From Plazaster borealis (Eukaryota; Echinodermata; Asteroidea; Forcipulatida; Labidiasteridae), in assembly GCA_021014325.1 (NCBI GenBank), contig CM037464.1, positions 6,603,127 through 6,667,126 on the forward strand: a DNA stretch of 64,000 nucleotides, given 5' to 3'. The translations under genes were made by a program, and so were the position numbers. Positions 52,001 through 61,000 of the stretch are shown one piece after another. Below the pieces are notes generated by a model, which was not told where the DNA came from, ran no database searches, and was given only the letters and a program-made list of their open reading frames with translations. Positions within the stretch are counted from its first letter, which is position 1; the number at the start of each line of letters is the position of its first letter.

Positions 52001-55000
52001 ACCCGAGTCTTGTGATCGAGTCCTAAGCCCTCAAGCTCAAGTCCAAGTCTTCGGTGTCGAAACCAACTCCAAGACCTAAGTCACTTGAGTCCAAGTCCGA
52101 GTCACTTAAAGGTAGAGTCATAGATTGGTTTTTGTCAACGTAATGCTGATTTATAGGCAAAATTATAAAGATACAATAAAAGTCACCTGTGAAAGTTTTA
52201 GCTGAATACAGTCTCTACTTGCTGAGAAAACAGCAAAAAAACTGTCACGTTATTTACACAAGAAAGTCAAATCCATCCACTGGGTACCTTTGCCATTTTG
52301 TACCTTGGTCACTTTGTACCTTGGTCATTTCGTACCTTGGTCACTTTGTACCTTGGTCATTTCGTACCTTGGTCACTGTGTACCTTGGTCATTTCGTACC
52401 TTGGTCACTTTGTACCTTGGTCATTTCGTACCTTGGTCACTTTGTACCTTGGTCATTTCGTACCTTGGTCACTTTGTACCTTGGTCATTTCGTACCTTGG
52501 TCACTTAGTACCTTGGTCATTTCGTACCTTGGTCCCTTTGTACCTTGGTCATTTCGTACCTTGGTCACTTTGTACCTTGGTCATTTCGTACCTTGGTCAC
52601 TTTGTACCTTGGTCATTTCGTACCTTGGTCAAGTCGTACTGTCAGCTGAGTCATTTCGTACCTTCAGCGAAGTCAGTTCGTACCTTTTGTAAACGTTATT
52701 GTGCCCTTGATCTATACTGCAAGTGAAAGTACTGTTGTACTGTTTTTTTAAATGGCAATAAAGTAATTTTTAGCCAGGTGACAGCGGGTACCAACTGCAT
52801 CTCTGTTACAAGTCAACACTGGTTTACCTTCACTGTTCAAGGGATGATCCCATGGGACAATCTCGATGCGAGCGCCCAGCGAGGCCAAGAGTCTCAACTG
52901 GTTGAATTTGATTCCGGTATCCAAGGCAACTATTTTGATCAATCCGTTTGGATTCAACACTCTTGGTTGCTAGGGAAAAAGACAATGAAGGAATAATATG
53001 AGACACTGATGATGACACCATTGACATTCTTCTTGCAGATTCTTCATAGATAGGTCATGGTTTATCATTGAGCAAGTACTTATACAATGATTCAGCTAAA
53101 CTGAAGCACTAGCTAGAAACATCCCAAAACTAAAAGGTAAGAATTCAAGTCAATCTATTCTATTGGGCCTGGGCCCAATTTCATAAAGCTGTTAAGCAGA
53201 AACTACTGCTTATAAATTGTCTTTGCTAAGCCAAAACTGAGTGGGGCACCAGTCGCAACAATGTAAACTTTATAGAATTTTGGCCGGTAACCTGTTCCTG
53301 CTAAGCAAGATTTTTCTGTGCTGTGCTTACAGGCTTTATGAAATTGGGCCTTGGTACATGTATATAACAGAGGCAGGTGCAGGCCTGCAATTACCTGGAG
53401 GCAATGGAGTCCCTTTCAAAAAGTTGTTCATAGATTTTTAAATTCTTCCAATGGAAGTGCCAGGATTTTGAAGTTTTTTCCCCCCAAGTCTCGCTAAAGC
53501 CTGGCACTTTAAAACCTTGTTACAAGATGTCAACATCATGCTTAAGCAGCTCTATGAAAATGTGACCAGTGAAGCTGCTATGATTTGGAGGAGACTTGTT
53601 TCAACAACCGGTTTATTGTCCAGGTCAGGACAATCAGTTCAGACAAGATGAGGATGTGTCCAACTCGGATAACCTGAGGGTCTAAGTTTACCTGCAAGGA
53701 CACCTCAGCCACTAAGTTACGTAGATTAGGGTCCTCAAACTCGATTGATTCGGGATCAGTTCCCTCCACAATAATCTGAAGAGAAAAAGAAAACATCAAA
53801 AAATTAGAATTGTACATTCTTGTTTATTTTCCTAAATGGTTAAACGGAACTTGTGACTTCCGTTTAATCTAGCTCTTTGTTGGCAGTCTCCCTATTTTGT
53901 CAATATCTTTGTTTGGGGGTGCCAGTCAGAAGCCATTCAACCTGTAACTGCCATGTAGCCAGGGATCACACTCAAGTTTTCAATACAAACTGGGAAGCAG
54001 CAATAGAGGGATCACCTTTAAGGGGATGCGATGTTGTATTTCAAATGTCAAGTAATAAACCACAAAGGAAACTGACTGGCTAGTCAGTTTCCTTTGTGGT
54101 TTATTACTTGAAGTTTAATAAATGTTACATTTAGTAACATTGAAGTTTAATAAATGTTACATTTAGTAACATTGAAGTTTAATAAATGTTACATTTAGTA
54201 ACATTGGGGATAAAGAACATTATTTGGAGTTTTTACCCATACACTGATGTTTGTTAAGCACTGAATACTCGGTGCTTCCCGTGTCCTGTGGAAAACCAAA
54301 TCTACAGGCATTTTACTCGGTTGGGATTCGAACCCCTGACCTTTGCCATTCTAGAGCAGCCAGATGTCTTACCACTAGAGCTTGCCCGGTAGCTAGAGGC
54401 AGTTCAAATCCTATGTTTTATCAGTGGGTACCACAACGATTTTAGTAGATGTTAAATTTGCATCAGGGATAAGAATATTAGTTGTGTTTGCCCATACACC
54501 GATGTTTGTTAAGCACTGTAGTCCTGCAATTGTTAGTCGGACGGAATCAATCAAAATAGACAGAACTTTGGATTTTGATAGGTTGGGGTGATTAGTGTAC
54601 AAGATCCTTACTGAAATCAAGGTTTTAGCCAGGACTAGGTTAAAGGGTGTCCAAATTTGCTGGAAATTTAAAAACTGGGTGTCAAATTGTTCACTAACAA
54701 TACATATATACATGTAAATGACAGATAAAACGGGGTGTCCAAATTTAAAACAGGGTGTCCAAAAGACACCTAGACACCCCTCTGGCTAACACTATGGATC
54801 TGGCCCCCTGTTACTTGGACTGATCTGATTAGGCCGAACAAAAGAATACCTGTGTTTCCTATTACATTGTAGCAGGGGAATAGGGTAGGTAGGTAGGCAA
54901 TAACTTTTAGTTTTTATGGCTCCGAAAATTAGGGTAGGCTAATGTTCCGATATTTTTTTCGAGCCTTTCCTTTTCTTTAAAATGTTAGCCCCAGACACTA

Positions 55001-58000
55001 TCCAGGGAGAATGATTGACATCCCTTATTGACAGGAACTTATATTGTGTTCTTGCTTTGCATTTGCTTGTTTCCAATGTGGTTACTTGCAGAGTGCCTTG
55101 ATATTAATAAGTTGAGGGATATCGGTGCCCTACAAATTAGTAGTAGTAGTAGTAGTATTTTTATTATTAGGATCTTATAGGCAGGGTATACTTTCAGGGC
55201 TCGAAATTAACACTGGACCGCAGGCCCGAGGCCAGTGTTTTTAGCGTCGGTCCAGTAAACTTTATATCAAACAAGTCCGGCGATCTTGTGTATTGGGTGT
55301 TTTTTTTACATAATAAAAGTATTATTATTACATGAAATGCATAATCTTTCATTAAATAAATGTATTTAAATCTCAGTTTGAATTTTTTTTGTATTATTTG
55401 TTGTCGTCAAATTATTTCCAAGTGCGGAACATCCAATCCGGCCAACCGTTCTTCGTGCTGCAAAGTTCCCTATCCAGTTTGCTCATGCCCAAGACCACTG
55501 CACTGGGCTCAAACCATGCTTTAGGCGCCCAGGGGGAACACCACAGTACAGCACTTCGTTCGTTTACCACTGACCATGTGCATGTTATGATGTCACTTTA
55601 AAGTCTGATACCTTACACCAACCAATTATACAGTGTTGTAATCGTATTAATGACGTATAGGTTGCATTCTTTCAACACCACACATCCTTGTGTTGCATGG
55701 ATTAAAAGTAACGTCTTGTTTCCACATGTCTTTTCATGCTTCATATGTTAAACTTTGACGTTGTTTTCCTGTCAAAACGATCGTCAAAACTTATTTTCAT
55801 TTATTCTATGGCAGCAAACGTTGTGTAAAAAGAAGGTATGTGGAAATTTCTCCAAGGGGTTTCAAAGCCAAATTTGCCTGTTAAGCAATCTGCAAGTGAA
55901 AAACTTGCACAGGCGCAGAAGTATGAAAAAACAAGTTAACTTTTGGTATGTTTTTGTTGCGTTTTGGATTTCTTCTTCTCATAAGACTTCGGTCTTGTAA
56001 AAAATGTTCCGGTCCAGTAAAAATTCTGAGCAACAAGCAAGCCCTGCGGTCTTGTGGATTTTTTCCCCCAATTCGAGCCCTGACTTTTGGTAATTGTCAA
56101 AGACCAGTATCCTCACTTGTTGTATCCCAACATATGCATAAAACAACAAACCTGTGAAAATTTGGGCTCAATTGGTCATCGAAGTTGCAAGAAAATAGTG
56201 AAAGAAATAAACACCCTTGTTGCATGGAATTGTGTGCTTTCAGATGCCTTAGAAAGACTTCATGCCTGAAGCCTTTCTCAGATTCAAATTTTGGGGTGAA
56301 AAAGTACCTCTTTCTCTAAAACTAAATTACTTCAAAGGGGGTTGTTTCTAACAATGTTTTATAAAATCAACAGCTCTCCAGTGCTCTTTACCAAGTAAGT
56401 TTTTATGGCCATTAACTTGTGGCGGAGTCATTACCAAAAGTACACCCTGCCAATGTGGATTCAGATAGACTTCTCCATCATCTTTACTGTTTTTGTTTAC
56501 CTTTCCTCGCATTGTTCCACTCTCTCTGATTTTCTTTGTCAGGGCTCGTGTGTCGATTCCTAAAGTGTAAATTTGAAGAAGAACATGAACATCGAGAGAT
56601 GAGTCCTGCAAACTACATGCTTAAAATATTAACACCGTTGTAAGTAGATCTTGTGGTAAAAAAACAGTCCACCAATTCAAATCTCTTCTCAGTTAGGGAC
56701 TGCAGGGCTCGAATTTGGGGGAAAAGTTCACAATACCGCAGGACTTGTAGTGAACAATTTTTACTAGACCAGACTTCTTTTCACAAGACCAGAATAAAAT
56801 TTATCAAAAAATTTGACAAGCAAACTTTTTTTTATTCTGAACAAGCACTTAGATGAAGAGAAAATTTATCTCTTTTTTGTCATATATGGGCAAGTATGTA
56901 CTTCAATACTCAAAAGAATCAAGAGTTTGTTATTAGGCTAATGTAAACATTTGAGCATTTTTTTATGACAAAGTGAGGTGTTATCAAATGAAAAACACAA
57001 GACCGCTGGACTTATACTGTCGTAAATTTTACTGGCCCGACACTAAAATCGCTGGCTTTGGGCCTTAGGTCCAGTGTAAGATTAGAGCCATACACTGTCC
57101 CAAGTCTAGCATAATCAACCAACACCCATACAATTTGAATCCGTTTACAGTGGCATGCCTGGTCCCATACAAAATATAGTCAGCAGTGCAGTCCTGCAGT
57201 CCCACAGTATCGAACAAAACATACCATTAGCTTTTGATGTGTTTGGGTTGTTTGGAGTGAACCAAGCACACCTTAGCATTAACAGTTGAAATATTGCCAA
57301 ACAATTTTGGGTTGAACAAAGAAAAATTAACTAGAGCGGGACTTGAACCTGCGACCTCCTGATTAACATGCCGGCACTCCAAGAACTGAGCCATCTGATC
57401 CCTTTGGTGCCGCTTCCCAGGTTATATCGTAAATTTAGGTGTGCTCCCTGGCTATAAGGCAGTTACAGGTTGAATGGCTTCTGACTGGCACCCCTGAACA
57501 AAGATATTGACAAAATAGGGAGATAGCTCAGATGGTAGAGCGCTGGCACATTAATGCTGAGGACGCAGGTTCAAGTCCCGCTCTAGTCAATTTTTTTTTG
57601 TTCATCCCAAAATCGTTTAAAAACTCACCCAGTCAGTTTCCCTTGTGATTTATTACTTGACATTTACCAAACAGTAAAAAGCAGCATGCCACTATAAGAA
57701 ATTGTTTAACCTTCACTTTAAGTTTGATCTCACCTGATATTCCCGGAACTTGACTTTCTTCCAGCCAATCACCGAGTGATCTGGTGGCCGCCCAATGACT
57801 GTACTTCTCCGACAGTTCTCCGACAATGAGGGCCGAGACGTGAACCTTCTCCGACTCAAACCACTTAGGTAGACCATTCTCGTCGCGATCATCGGGTGGG
57901 ACGCCATAGTTACCGATGAGGGGGTAGGTCAAGACGAGTATTTGTGACCGGTAGGAGGGATCCGTCAGTGACTCGGGGTATCCAACCATGCCAGTCTGGA

Positions 58001-61000
58001 AAACTGAATTTAGACATATTATTAAAGGCATCAGACCAGTGTTCTCACTTGGTGTATCCCAACATATGCATAAAATAACAAGCCTGTGAAAATTTGGGCT
58101 CAATTGGTCATCGAAGTTGCAAGAAAATGATGAAAGAAAAAACACCCTTGTTGTACAAATTTGTGTGCTTTCAGATAGAATAATAAAAACTTCTTGCATG
58201 AAGTTTTTATTATTTTAGTGAGAAATTACCTCTTTCTCAAAAACTACGTTACTTCAGAGGGAGTCGTTTCTCACAATGTTTTATACTATCAACAGCTCTC
58301 TGTTGCTCGTTACCAAGTCAACTTTTATGCTAATATATATTTTGAGTAATTACCAAACGTGTACGATGCCTTTAACTCTTTCAGTGCCAAGGTCGTACAT
58401 GTACAATCTACTTTATGTACTCAAAAAGTGCCATCAATCGTACAAGTACGTATACATGCTATCACGAGAGGGCATTACCACTCTAACGTATTATACAATT
58501 TTGTACAGTACAAACTTTTTCTCTAGGTTTTATTCAGGTTCTTGCAAGTGGGAGCATCGTTTTCTGAGCTTTCTAATGTATTGATACCGCCATGGGTTGA
58601 TCGATCGTCTGCCTGTTTGTAATTACACTTTGAAACAATGGCAGCCCCCAGGAAACGTACACGCTTTACCCCAGAAGAACTTTGTGATTATTTTGCCGAT
58701 TCAGACAGTGAAAGGGATTATTTTTTCCAAATCCAGAGGTGGAAGTATCAGACCAGGATGGTGAGTCAGAAGATTTTTAGGGAATTTTGAAAACCTGAAA
58801 AAGCTGGGCATTTTAGGGTCAAAACACAGAAAAGCGCAGGCACTGAAAGAGTTAAGATGACAAATTAATAATCTCATATGGATGCAGTGGATAGACGTTT
58901 ACTGCTCAGTAGTTGCAATTGAACAGAGTGCTGTGATGTTTAAGGTATATCATTGGGTTTCGGAAGAGCACCTTTTGCCACAATTCAAAGGTTCAATTCC
59001 TCATCATTGCAAAATGGTAGTCATAAGTCAATACCTTATTTAATCGAAGAGAAGTTAACTAGTTACTTTCAATGAGTAAATTCAATTTACATCCTATGGT
59101 TTTCAACAAGCATACCATGCAGCCAACCTGTAAAAATCTCATCAAATTAGATGATCCTGTTTTAGGGAACGTCCCAATAGACGGGCACGTTCCAGGCACA
59201 AAGGAACGTAAGGTTTAGCTAGGATTTGGTAAAAGCGTGTCCAAATTTGCTGGAAATTCCTGGGTGTCCAAATTGTTCACTTACAATACATACATGTAAA
59301 TGAAAGATAAAACAGGGTGTCCAAATTTAAAACAGGGTGTCCAAAAGACACCCAGACACCCCTCTGGCTAACACTATGCCCGTAAGCATATGCCCCCAAT
59401 CCACTGGATGGCCGCAACCGCAATGGTCTTCTGGATTATGACATTGTGCCGAACTACGGAAACACTCCTACAAAAAGCAATTTGCGTGTTAGCATTTTAA
59501 GGGGTTCTGATGGTAGACATGACATCCATGTACGCCCGCTAAGTGGAATACTTAACCGATCCATTTAGAATGTTCCTACCGTTCAAACTTTTGAGATGCT
59601 TCCTCAGCCAAGCCTGGCCGCCAAGTTGAACATGGCCATAGATTTCGAAAATGTCTGGTACACTGACTTGCTTTTAATATTAGTCACAAGTGACCGCTTA
59701 AAATTGGATTCCCCAGACTGGGGACAGCTGCTAATGGTTCTGGGAAAACTTTTGTGTAGTTACGTAAGAGACGATGTAAGTTCTGATTCAGCAAAGTGTG
59801 GGTTCAGGCCTGGAATTACACCAAGGCCATGGCCTCCGTTGCCCCTGGTCTTGGCCTTGGTGCCCCTTCAAAAGTTTTCCATGAGTGCACAAGAGCTCTG
59901 ACCGCACAATGAAATGTACGCTTCAATTTTCTTTTTTTCTGATTTATTAAAGGTCATTACTATATCACAAAATGCCAACTATTGACAATGCATGGTTAGC
60001 ATTTTAGAGGAGTTTAAAAAAAATATTTAAAAAAAGTCCAATCTTTAAAAAAGAAGAAAAAATAGAAAGTGGCTGTCACCTGTCGGATATAAGTTTTCCC
60101 ATACATGCCATATTCTACTCTTTTTATCAACAAACGACATCAACCATGTCAACAAACAACTAACTCTGAGCTCAGTAATGAAGCAATGTAAATAATGCAA
60201 TGATAAATATTATAATCATATGATAATGATCTTAATCTTCCTCGTTTTATCACAGTACACTATCACTACCCATTTTGTTTACTGACATGACCGATTTGCT
60301 TTCCGTCAACATGGTCAGCAAACTGAGAACAATTCCTCTGTTCCTCAACTGCACAATGCTGCAGGCTAGCAGTGTTAACTGCGCCAACTTGTTTTGATAA
60401 GCGTTTAGTTAGTGAAGATCTAGCCCTGGTAGGACGTCAGTCAGTGCCACTGCACTGACGTCCTGGGTATAAAGATCCTTTACAATGCGAACAAAATTTT
60501 GAGAAACATTTTAAAGTATTTTTACCTAATTTGAGAAGCTGAAACTCCATTCACTTATTCTTGGTGCCTTTAATTACACTTTTGCCGAGTTCAAAACCTA
60601 TCAAATACATCCATGAATGACATTATTTCCGAAAATAAGTCCAAGTTGTGCACTGGCGCTGCGACTCCGTCGTGTTGCCGCCCCGAAGAAAAAGCGTTCA
60701 GTGTTACGGGTTAGACAGCGCCCTCTTTTGTGGACTTGGTTCCATGTCAGTTGAGGTTGTCGCAACGAATGCGTCAATTTCCATTTTATTTTCACAATAA
60801 TGTCATCCAAGGATAAAATTGGCAATTCTGAATATAGCCGGCGTAAGGTTCAGGACACAAGGAACATGTGAGTCACGTTTCAGCTTCCTCAAAAAGGTAA
60901 AAATATGATAAAAAATGGTTATAAATTTTGTCGCAATGCCTGAGGACCTTTATACCCTGGACTCGTTGTATGCAACGGAGAAGTCCAACCTGGGCTAGTG

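Noticed and set aside
52189..52726. Open frames of 167 and 142 codons with a repeating L-G-H-F-V-P-W-S pattern
   Set aside because: They are translations of a stop-free 16/32-bp minisatellite in intron 5, open in more than one frame.
59596..59901. 101-codon plus-strand frame in intron 1
   Set aside because: No recognisable motif, no splice context and ordinary base composition for the intron.
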